Source: Croceibacterium_A sp965977975 (GTDB lineage: Bacteria; Pseudomonadota; Alphaproteobacteria; Sphingomonadales; Sphingomonadaceae). Taken from it: a stretch of 18,278 bases of DNA. The notes under the pieces are model-generated. The model made no database searches. It was given only the letters and a program-made list of their open reading frames with translations, and was not told the DNA's origin. Both the position numbers and the translations under genes were made by a program. Below, piece after piece: positions 1 through 6,167 of the stretch (position 1 is its first letter; every line of letters starts with the position of its first letter). Where the stretch lies: contig CBHCZH010000062.1 of assembly GCA_965977975.1 (NCBI GenBank), positions 1 through 18,278 of the forward strand, in the 5' to 3' direction.

Positions 1-142
1 GCGCCCCTTCGCGCACGGCACCGGGGCTCGGCCGCGAGACCAGCACCGCGAACAGCGCCCAGAAGAACAGCAGAAGGAACAGGAGCGCGAGAGCATCCTT
101 GATCCCGACCAGCAAACGCCAGACTTTGCCCGCGAAACTCAT
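1..142 (-). CDS. sppA: signal peptide peptidase SppA (protease IV), N-terminal fragment
   Basis: Only the first 47 codons lie in the window; the gene runs off the left edge. The reverse strand reads MSFAGKVWRLLVGIKD, then a strongly hydrophobic run (ALALLFLLLFFWALFAVLV, about residues 17-35), then SRPSPGAVREGA. This is the N-terminal membrane anchor typical of sphingomonad SppA, a membrane-bound serine protease that degrades cleaved signal peptides. The catalytic domain is outside the window, so the name rests on the anchor only. The ATG at 142 has a GAGGA Shine-Dalgarno with a 6-nt spacer. The gene is divergent from pyrB. Another inner-membrane protein with a similar anchor cannot be excluded. 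Confidence 0.6.
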   Translation of the reverse strand, partial: MSFAGKVWRLLVGIKDALALLFLLLFFWALFAVLVSRPSPGAVREGA

Positions 143-253
143 TTCAAATCCTCGAATACCCCCGGTTTGATCCGAACCTAGGAGCCATAGCCGCGCGGTT
201 CCAGTCGAAACGGCTTGAGCCGCCGACGACCCTCGACTAGGGGCTTGGCTTTA

Positions 254-1264
254 ATGACATCGGCGAGCACATCCCCTCCGACGGGCCGCTATCCGGCCGG
301 CGCGCGCGCGTTTCCGCATCGCAGTCTGTTGGGGATCGGCCAGCTCGAAACTCATGAGATTCTCTACCTGCTCGACGAAGCCGAGCAGTGGGTCGAACTC
401 AACCGGCAACCGAAAAAGCACACGGACCGCCTCGCCGGGCTCACCATAATCAACGCATTCTTCGAAAACTCGACCCGCACACTGCTGAGCTTCGAGATCG
501 CCGGCAAGCGGCTGGGCGCCGACGTCGTCAACATGCATGCCGCGCAGTCGAGCGTGAAGAAGGGCGAGACGCTGATCGATACGGCGATGACTCTCAATGC
601 GATGCGCGTCGATGCGATCGTGATCCGTCACGGCAGCTCGGGCGCTGTGCGGCTGATCGCCGACAAAGTCGCCTGCCCGGTGCTCAATGCGGGCGACGGG
701 CAGCACGAGCATCCCACCCAGGCGCTGCTCGATGCGCTTGCGCTGCGGCATGCGTTGCGAGCGCGGGGGAGGAACGAGCTCAACGGCCTCGTCGTGACGA
801 TCTGCGGAGATATTCAGCATAGCCGCGTCGCCCGCTCGAACATGCTGTGCCTTCAGGCGCTGGGCGCGGTGGTGCGCGTCTGCGCGCCGCCGGCGCTGAT
901 GCCGGCGCGGATCGAAATGCTGGGCGTCACGCCGTTCCACGACTTCGACGCCGCATTGGCCGGCGCCGAGGTGGTGATGATGCTGCGCCTCCAGAACGAG
1001 CGGATGGAGGGCCAGTTCGTGCCTTCGGCGCGCGAGTACCGCCATCTCTACGGCCTTACGCCCGAGCGGCTCGCCCGCGCCGCACCCGATGCGATCGTGA
1101 TGCACCCGGGGCCGATGAACCGGGGAGTCGAGATCGACAGCACGGTCGCGGATCTCGCCGGCCGCTCGATCATCACCGAGCAGGTCGAGATGGGCGTCGC
1201 GATCCGCATGGCCTGCCTCGACGTGCTGACCCGCCGTGCGCGCGGGGTGGAGGGCTGGGCGTGA
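254..1264 (+). CDS. pyrB: aspartate carbamoyltransferase catalytic subunit
   Basis: The 336-residue protein joins carbamoyl phosphate and aspartate to give carbamoyl-aspartate, the committed step of UMP synthesis in the cytoplasm. Family motifs are intact: FENSTRT around residues 70-76 (carbamoyl-phosphate loop), SVKKGET at 100-106 (mobile lysine loop), RHGSSGA at 125-131, HPTQAL at 153-158, GDIQHSRVARSN at 185-196 and HPGPMNRG at 284-291. The ATG at 254 is chosen because it gives MTSASTSPP and a short extension of about 20 residues before the conserved HRSLLGIGQL; a TTG at 215 in the same frame is possible but less likely. An AGGGG lies about 10 nt upstream. The stop overlaps the GTG of the next gene by 4 nt (GTGA), indicating translational coupling. 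No pyrI-like regulatory subunit is seen nearby. Confidence 0.96.
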   Translation: MTSASTSPPTGRYPAGARAFPHRSLLGIGQLETHEILYLLDEAEQWVELNRQPKKHTDRLAGLTIINAFFENSTRTLLSFEIAGKRLGADVVNMHAAQSSVKKGETLIDTAMTLNAMRVDAIVIRHGSSGAVRLIADKVACPVLNAGDGQHEHPTQALLDALALRHALRARGRNELNGLVVTICGDIQHSRVARSNMLCLQALGAVVRVCAPPALMPARIEMLGVTPFHDFDAALAGAEVVMMLRLQNERMEGQFVPSAREYRHLYGLTPERLARAAPDAIVMHPGPMNRGVEIDSTVADLAGRSIITEQVEMGVAIRMACLDVLTRRARGVEGWA

Positions 1265-2490
1265 AGCAGACGCGGCCGCTGACCATCACCGGCGGACGGC
1301 TGGTCACGCCGGGCGGCGTGGTTCCCGGCGCGATCCGCTGCGTCGAAGGAAGGATCGCAGCTGTCGGCGACGTCGTGCCGCAGGACGGCGACGAGATCGT
1401 CGAGGCGCGCGGCATGCTGGTTGCGCCCGGCCTTGTCGATTTCGGTGCTTTCGCGATCGACAAGCCGGCGTTTCACTTCGGCGGGATTACCCGCGCCGCG
1501 CTGATGCCCGACCAAACCCCGCCGCTGGACCACCCGGCGCGGGTGAGATTCGCGGCGGCAAGCGGCAAGCCCGACTTGTGGGTTCATCCATTGGCCGCAG
1601 CGACCATCGCGCTCGACGGCAATCAGCTTGCCGAGATTGCCTTGATGCGCGACGCTGGTGCCAAGGCGATCGCCACTGGCCGGCGCTGGATCGCCGACAG
1701 CGGCGTGATGCACCGGCTGCTGCAATATGCGGCCATGCTCGACTTGGTCGTGGTGACGCATGCCGAGGACGCGGGTCTCGCCGGCCACGCTGCGGCGACC
1801 GCCACCGAGATGGCAACCCGTCTCGGCCTGCCGAGCGCACCCGCCGAAGCCGAAGCGCTGGCAGTAGCGCGCGACATCGCGCTCGCCGAGATGACCGGAG
1901 CGCGGCTGCACTTGCGGCAGGTCACGACCGGTGCCGCGCTCGATCTAGTCCGCGCCGCCAAGCGCCGCGGCGTCGCGGTGACCGCCGGTGTGACGCCGGC
2001 TCATTTCATGCTCTCGGACCTGGCGCTCAAGGACTTTCGCACGTTCGCCCGCCTTTCGCCGCCGCTACGCGAGGAAGCCGACCGGCAGGCGGTGATCGCG
2101 GCGATCGGCGACGGCACGATCGACGTGGTCGCCTCCGGCCACGATCCGCGCGGGCCCGAGGACAAGCGCCGCCCGTTCGCCGATGCCGAACCGGGCATGG
2201 CCGGGGCCGAAACGTTGCTCGCGATGGTCCTGACGCTGGTGCGCGACGGCGTGATCCCGGTCGAGCGCGCGTTCGATTTGGTCGCGCGCAATCCTGCGCG
2301 CCTGCTCGGCGTTGCGGCGGGCGAATTGATCGCGGGCGCCGAGGCCGATATCGCCCTGATCGATCCGGAAAAGCCGTGGGTTGTCGATTCGGCCAAGATG
2401 GCCGCCAGCGCCGGCAACACGCCGTTCGATCGCCAGCCGGTTCAGGGACGCGTGACCGCGCTGTGGAAGGGCGGAATGCCCATCGGCTAG
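1261..2490 (+). CDS. pyrC: dihydroorotase-like protein, probably non-catalytic (PyrC' type)
   Basis: The 409-residue protein has the amidohydrolase/dihydroorotase fold pattern: an N-terminal beta domain ending PGLVD, internal HAED at 167-170, SPPLR at 266-270, DGTID at 284-288 and a C-terminal NPARLLG segment. Residues needed for catalysis are replaced. The HxH after PGLVD is G62-A-F64, the second metal histidine of the usual HxxHVST is Q220 (HLRQVTT), and the usual TDHAPH is SGHDPR (292-297), so the catalytic aspartate is Gly293. In Pseudomonas a similar inactive homologue, PyrC', is encoded next to pyrB and is needed to assemble the ATCase holoenzyme; the overlap with pyrB here fits that role. 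A functional dihydroorotase should then be encoded elsewhere. The start is the GTG in the GTGA overlap. Automatic pipelines would probably call it dihydroorotase; the symbol is by homology only. Confidence 0.88.
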   Translation: MKQTRPLTITGGRLVTPGGVVPGAIRCVEGRIAAVGDVVPQDGDEIVEARGMLVAPGLVDFGAFAIDKPAFHFGGITRAALMPDQTPPLDHPARVRFAAASGKPDLWVHPLAAATIALDGNQLAEIALMRDAGAKAIATGRRWIADSGVMHRLLQYAAMLDLVVVTHAEDAGLAGHAAATATEMATRLGLPSAPAEAEALAVARDIALAEMTGARLHLRQVTTGAALDLVRAAKRRGVAVTAGVTPAHFMLSDLALKDFRTFARLSPPLREEADRQAVIAAIGDGTIDVVASGHDPRGPEDKRRPFADAEPGMAGAETLLAMVLTLVRDGVIPVERAFDLVARNPARLLGVAAGELIAGAEADIALIDPEKPWVVDSAKMAASAGNTPFDRQPVQGRVTALWKGGMPIG

Positions 2491-2888
2491 CCGCGACGCA
2501 GCAGATTTGGGTTTTGAAGGATCACTTCTGTCCGCGGTCGCCACCACGGCACGAAGATAAAGACGGTGGCCGACACCTCGCGCCACTGGCCGTCCTCGAA
2601 CGTTTCCAGGACCGATCTCTGCGGCTTCTTGCCGCGCCAGACCTCGCGCACGCGTGCTTCGCCAGAGAAGCACCAGGCTACGAAGTTGAACAGGTCCTCG
2701 GCCCTTGAGAAATCGTCATGAAAGCCCGCTTCCCCTAGCCAGACCGACCAACCATGCTCGTCTGCGCGAACCTCGATCGAAAATCCAGTCGGTGAGGCAG
2801 CATCGATTCGGAGAAAGCCCGGTTGCGCGCGATACACGAGCTCCGGATGTTCCCGGAGCTTTTCAATCAGGCTCGCGACAGGATTCAC
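2487..2888 (-). CDS. conserved hypothetical protein, 133 aa
   Basis: I do not recognise the family. The product is a soluble, slightly acidic 133-residue protein with many aromatic residues (HGWSVWLGEAGF, FNFVAWCFSGEARVREVWRG, FVPWWRPRTEV) and no signal peptide or membrane segment. The GTG at 2888 is the first possible start, because an in-frame stop lies just upstream; there is no good Shine-Dalgarno, which lowers confidence in the start. It is convergent with the pyrC-like gene and the two stop codons overlap in a shared CTAG at 2487-2490. Its codon use is less strongly G+C-biased than that of its neighbours. It could be a recently acquired small protein; no function is proposed. Confidence 0.6.
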   Translation of the reverse strand: MNPVASLIEKLREHPELVYRAQPGFLRIDAASPTGFSIEVRADEHGWSVWLGEAGFHDDFSRAEDLFNFVAWCFSGEARVREVWRGKKPQRSVLETFEDGQWREVSATVFIFVPWWRPRTEVILQNPNLLRRG

Positions 2889-2964
2889 GAGAGGATATTA
2901 CTAGGCCAAACGAAACCCTCCCCATGAAGGGCAGCGGGTCTCGCCAACAGTCGGGGCCTGATGC

Positions 2965-4287
2965 TCAGCGCCGCGCCATCCGAATGCCGCTATCGACCGC
3001 CCCCGGCAGCGGGCGGCCCTGGGCGTAGGCGAAGCAGCCCGCGCCCGAAGCCCTGACGCGTCCGCACATCGACGACGCGGTCGATCGGCCGAAGCCGGCG
3101 GCCGAGACGCGCCAGTAGCGCTTGCCGCGCACCACCGCCTCGCTGAGGACCATCTCGTGGCCCGCGAGCTCGGGGTACTTGCTGACGTAGATGCTCCACG
3201 CCCGGCGCGCGCCTTGCTCGCTCGAGAAGCTGCCGAGCTGGACGAGGTGAGTGCCCCCGGCACGATCCGCGCCGTGTGCCGCCGGTGCCGCTTGGTTGCG
3301 CCCTGGAGCTTGCGGCGCAACTGGCGCCGAAGCGAACCGCGCCGCGTCCTGGGCTACCGGAGCCGCAGCGGCGGAGGCGAAGGCCGCCTGAAAGTTGGTC
3401 GGCCGGGCCGGCGCAGGCGCTTCATAGGCCTCGGGCTCGACCGCCGGCAGCTCGTTGACCGGCGTCATGGCCACAGCGAGCGGCGCGAGTTCCGGCATGT
3501 CGGCCGCCGCGACGGCGGTTGCCTCGCCTGCAAGCTGCTCGATGCTCGGGTGATTGGCGAGCGCGAGCTGCGTCGGCTGCCCGCCGTCGCGGACGCTCGC
3601 GGGAACCTGCAGCAGCGCGGCGACGCGCGTGTGCCAGGCATCGGGGCTGGCCATCATCACCCACTGCTCGATGCGATCGTTCAGCTGATCGCCGGGCACG
3701 TCCTGCGCCGCCATCAGCCGCGCCTCGCGCCAGCGGCCCGCCAACGCATACGCAAAGGCGAGGTTCTGCCGCATCTTCGCGGTGTTGTCGCCGCCGCGAA
3801 TAGCGTTGCCCATCAGGTGGATGCCACGCTCCGGCTGTCCGGCGAGCGCGAGCGCGAGGCCGAGGTCGGCGATGGCGATCTCGCCTTCCCGCTCGTTGAG
3901 CAAGGTAGCGGCTTCGCTGTACTTGCCCTGCGCCGACAGCGCGAGCGACAGGCTCAGCGCATTGCGCGGCGCGTTGTCGCCGAGCTGGATCGCGTCCTTG
4001 AAGGTGGTTTCCGCCGAAGCGAACCGGCCCGCGTCGAGGTAGGCCGACGCCAGCGTCGAGCGATACGCCGCATTGCGCGGCTCGGCGAGTACAGCCGCTT
4101 CTGCATGGCTGACCGCGCGGGCGTGCTTGCCGTCGGCCAGCGCCTGTTCGGCCTGGCTGGCGGACAACGCGGCGGGCGGTGCAGCGTTGGTGGTGCAGCC
4201 CGACAGCAGGGCTCCGGCCATGGCGCTGGTAACGGCCAGGGTTAGCTTGGGGCTGATCGCCCGTTTGCCGTTGGCGGTGCTTTTCAT
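2965..4287 (-). CDS. TPR and SPOR domain lipoprotein
   Basis: The 440-residue protein begins MKSTANGKRAIS, followed by a hydrophobic stretch and a lipobox LLSGC with Cys31, so it is a predicted lipoprotein. Residues of about 45-200 form tetratricopeptide-like helical pairs (ALADGKHARAVSHAEAAVL, YLDAGRFASAETTFKDAI, LSAQGKYSEAATLLNE, AYALAGRWREARLMA). A low-complexity Ala/Pro/Val linker follows to about 345. A SPOR domain occupies about 346-425 (THLVQLGSFSSEQGARRAW ... RYWRVSAAGFGR). SPOR domains bind denuded peptidoglycan at the septum. The ATG at 4287 has AAAGGGG about 9 nt upstream; an in-frame ATG at 4314 would add nine residues. It is the last gene of a leftward cluster with the RHH-like protein (29-nt gap) and ParA. 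A role in cell division or envelope organisation is inferred. Confidence 0.85.
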   Translation of the reverse strand: MKSTANGKRAISPKLTLAVTSAMAGALLSGCTTNAAPPAALSASQAEQALADGKHARAVSHAEAAVLAEPRNAAYRSTLASAYLDAGRFASAETTFKDAIQLGDNAPRNALSLSLALSAQGKYSEAATLLNEREGEIAIADLGLALALAGQPERGIHLMGNAIRGGDNTAKMRQNLAFAYALAGRWREARLMAAQDVPGDQLNDRIEQWVMMASPDAWHTRVAALLQVPASVRDGGQPTQLALANHPSIEQLAGEATAVAAADMPELAPLAVAMTPVNELPAVEPEAYEAPAPARPTNFQAAFASAAAAPVAQDAARFASAPVAPQAPGRNQAAPAAHGADRAGGTHLVQLGSFSSEQGARRAWSIYVSKYPELAGHEMVLSEAVVRGKRYWRVSAAGFGRSTASSMCGRVRASGAGCFAYAQGRPLPGAVDSGIRMARR

Positions 4288-4316
4288 GGCGTGTCCGACC
4301 CCTTTGCTGGTCATGT

Positions 4317-4916
4317 TCAGTCGCGCGTCACTTGCGCGGCGAGCGCTTCGATCTCGGGGATCTCGGCGAGGTATTTGTCGAGCGCGGCGGTCACCAGCTG
4401 CTGCGCGCTGCGGTTCTTGACCGTGCTGGCGAGGCGCAGCTTGAGGTGACGCTTGGCGTCGAGGCGAAGCGTGAAGGCCGCGCGGCGCGAATCGATCGGT
4501 TCGCGGCGGCTGGGTTCGCGGCGGGAAGCATCGCGCGTCTGGCTGCCTATCGCAGCGACCACATCGCGCTGCTGGCGCAGCACCGCGGGCTCGCCGGCAT
4601 TGGCCGCCATTTCGGCACGCGCCGCGGCATCGACCACGCGCGACCGCGCTTCGGCTTCGGCATTGGCCGGGGCGGGCGTCAGCGCGAAGACCTGCGCCTG
4701 ATGCGCGATCGAATCGTGGGCTTCGTCCTCGTCCTGGCCCATATCGTTCCAGCCGAGATCCTCGAGCTCCTCGAGGTCGTGGACGATGGCCTGGGCGGCC
4801 TGCGCGCCGGCCATTCCGGTCAGCGGGGCGAGTTGCGGGCGCATCGCCGGCTTGGCTCCGCCTTTGCGGGCGAGGAGCGTCGGACCGAGCGAAGCGAAGG
4901 TTTTGGGTTCGCTCAT
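4317..4916 (-). CDS. ribbon-helix-helix-like protein encoded with ParA
   Basis: The 199-residue protein has a long, low-complexity N-terminal part, acidic around residues 45-70 (HDLEELEDLGWNDMGQDEDE) and Arg-rich at about 125-145 (SRREPSRREP repeat). The compact C-terminal region from residue 146 reads AAFTLRLDAKRHLKLRLAST and continues NRSAQQLVTAALDKYL. A short beta strand followed by two amphipathic helices is the ribbon-helix-helix pattern of DNA-binding proteins. The start lies 14 nt after the parA stop, and the Shine-Dalgarno AAGGGG overlaps that stop (TAAGGGG). In type Ib plasmid partition systems a small RHH protein replaces ParB, so this may be the ParA partner. No parS-like array is obvious. 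The family is not named with certainty. Confidence 0.7.
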   Translation of the reverse strand: MSEPKTFASLGPTLLARKGGAKPAMRPQLAPLTGMAGAQAAQAIVHDLEELEDLGWNDMGQDEDEAHDSIAHQAQVFALTPAPANAEAEARSRVVDAAARAEMAANAGEPAVLRQQRDVVAAIGSQTRDASRREPSRREPIDSRRAAFTLRLDAKRHLKLRLASTVKNRSAQQLVTAALDKYLAEIPEIEALAAQVTRD

Positions 4917-4930
4917 GGCTGCATCACCCC

Positions 4931-5653
4931 TTACTGGGCGACGCGGCGGCCGAAGCCGCCCTGCGGCCTATGCGCGCCTGGCGCCTGGTGGTGCGGCGTG
5001 GTCCCGGGCGCAGCGAAAATCGTGCGGCGGAAGTTCTTCTCGAGCCGGTCGGCGATGTAGTGCCACAGCGCGATGACCTCCTGCGCGCTGCGTCCTTCCG
5101 GTTCGACTTCCATCACGGTGCGGCCGTCGATCATCGAGGCGGCGTAATCGGTGCGGTGATGGAGGGTGATCGGCGCCACGGTGCCGTGCTGCGACAGCGC
5201 GACGGCGGCTTCCGAAGTGATCTTGGCCTTGGGAGTGGCGGCGTTGACCACGAAGATCAGCGGCTTGCCCGCGCGCTCGCACAGATCGACGGTGGCGCCG
5301 ACGGCGCGCAGATCGTGCGGGCTCGGGCGAGTCGGCACGACGATCAGCTCGGCGACGCCGATCACCGACTGGATCGCCATGGTGATCGCCGGCGGAGTGT
5401 CGATCACCGCCAGCTTGAAGCCCTGCTGACGCAGGATCGCCAGGTCGTTGGCGAGACGCGCCACGGTGGTCTGCGCGAAGGCCGGATATTCGGCCTCGCG
5501 CTCGTTCCACCAGTCGGCCAGCGAACCCTGCGGGTCGATGTCGATCAGCACCACCGGGCCGGCCCCGGCGCGTTGCGCCTGAACCGCCAGATGGCCCGAA
5601 AGCGTGGTCTTTCCGGACCCGCCCTTCTGCGAAGCCAATGCCAAAACGCGCAA
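4931..5653 (-). CDS. ParA-family ATPase (orphan, chromosomal)
   Basis: The product is a 240-residue deviant Walker ATPase that would dimerise on ATP and bind DNA nonspecifically to position a cargo. Visible motifs are Walker A SQKGGSGKTT (8-17, with signature Lys10 and Lys15), DIDPQGSLADWW (38-49) and Walker B LAVIDTPPA (81-89). There is no N-terminal helix-turn-helix, as in short type Ib ParA proteins. The C-terminal 25 residues are Pro/His/Gly-rich. The TTG at 5653 is preferred because AAGGGGG (5661-5667) stands 7 nt upstream and the protein then starts MRVLALASQKGG; a GTG at 5674 would add seven residues but lacks a ribosome site. No ParB follows; the downstream partner is the RHH-like protein. 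It is probably not the main chromosome parA, which normally sits beside parB. Confidence 0.9.
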   Translation of the reverse strand: MRVLALASQKGGSGKTTLSGHLAVQAQRAGAGPVVLIDIDPQGSLADWWNEREAEYPAFAQTTVARLANDLAILRQQGFKLAVIDTPPAITMAIQSVIGVAELIVVPTRPSPHDLRAVGATVDLCERAGKPLIFVVNAATPKAKITSEAAVALSQHGTVAPITLHHRTDYAASMIDGRTVMEVEPEGRSAQEVIALWHYIADRLEKNFRRTIFAAPGTTPHHQAPGAHRPQGGFGRRVAQ

Positions 5654-5688
5654 GGCCAATCCCCCTTGATTCACGGCCGGCACACCGT

Positions 5689-5706
5689 CTTTCCGGCCTT
5701 TCCGAC
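5689..5706. repeat. two tandem 9-nt repeats upstream of the ParA gene
   Basis: CTTTCCGGC is followed directly by CTTTCCGAC (8 of 9 identical), about 36 nt before the ParA start. RHH proteins of partition systems often bind short tandem repeats in their own promoter, so this could be an operator. Two copies can also occur by chance. Confidence 0.3.
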
Positions 5707-5727
5707 CAGCGGGATCGCAGAACACCC

Positions 5728-5742
5728 TAAATATTGGGTTAA
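5728..5742 (-). promoter_or_regulatory. CtrA-box-like motif upstream of the ParA gene
   Basis: On the leftward strand the sequence reads TTAA-CCCAATA-TTTA, matching 7 of 8 fixed bases of the alphaproteobacterial CtrA pattern TTAA-N7-TTAA. It lies about 75 nt upstream of the ParA start, a plausible promoter position. It also sits in the only AT-rich patch of this intergenic stretch, so it may simply be part of a promoter. A single imperfect match is weak evidence. Confidence 0.3.
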
Positions 5743-5894
5743 CTTCGCGGCCATTGAACACCTTGTTTCTCGCATGGGCCCCCATCGGACCCCGGGCAGG
5801 AAAACCGAGCCGCATAAAGACTTTGCTAACGGCCCATTTACTATGGCAGCATCCGTGCGCTCACCTTTGCGTGAGAGGGGGATCGATGTTGCTC

Positions 5895-6167
5895 AGGGCC
5901 TGCAATCATATCCGGCAATGGCCTGGATCGCTCTCAGGCGGCCGCTGGCTAGGAGCGCAGCGCAGTCGCGTAGCCAAAGCTACGCGCCAAGCAAGCGACG
6001 CCGTCCAGCGGCCTCCTGAGCGCGACCGCTTCGCGGCGGGCGGATTTTGGCGCATGGCGTCGTCGCTCGTCGGGCTCGATGCATTCAGCATCGCGCCTCT
6101 CCTTGCTTCTAGCCCGGCGCCAAAAACCGCTCCGTCCAGGCCGTTGCCGGATATGATTGCAGGCCCT
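5895..6167. repeat. 273-bp nested palindromic element with 33-bp terminal inverted repeats
   Basis: The arms 5895-5927 (AGGGCCTGCAATCATATCC...) and 6135-6167 are reverse complements over 33 nt with one mismatch. Inside lie further palindromes. One is 5933-5948 with 6005-6020 (16 nt, one mismatch), enclosing a perfect 8-bp hairpin at 5967-5986 (CGCGTAGC-caaa-GCTACGCG). Another is 6040-6053 with 6117-6130 (14 nt, one mismatch), enclosing a 6-bp hairpin at 6077-6093 (CGATGC-attca-GCATCG). No transposase gene and no convincing target duplication are present. This resembles a MITE or a palindromic repeat element that could be moved by a protein encoded elsewhere. Its length is a multiple of three and it contains no stop in the frame of the downstream SPOR gene. 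Copy number elsewhere in the genome is unknown. Confidence 0.85.

Noticed and set aside
251..1105. Long open frame on the reverse strand over pyrB
   Set aside because: Its composition (His/Arg/Ala-rich, no motif) is that of an antisense shadow of a strongly G+C-biased gene; pyrB has all family motifs.
847..1260. In-frame extension of the pyrC-like frame upstream of 1261
   Set aside because: It overlaps pyrB, is Arg/Gly-rich without motifs, and the GTG at 1261 begins a normal amidohydrolase N-terminus.
3157..4245. 362-codon rightward open frame opposite the TPR/SPOR gene
   Set aside because: Arg/Gly/Leu-rich shadow sequence; the leftward frame has lipobox, TPR and SPOR domains.
5895..6167. 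Insertion sequence
   Set aside because: Despite 33-bp terminal inverted repeats, the 273 bp contain no transposase frame and no clear target duplication, so only a non-autonomous repeat is claimed.
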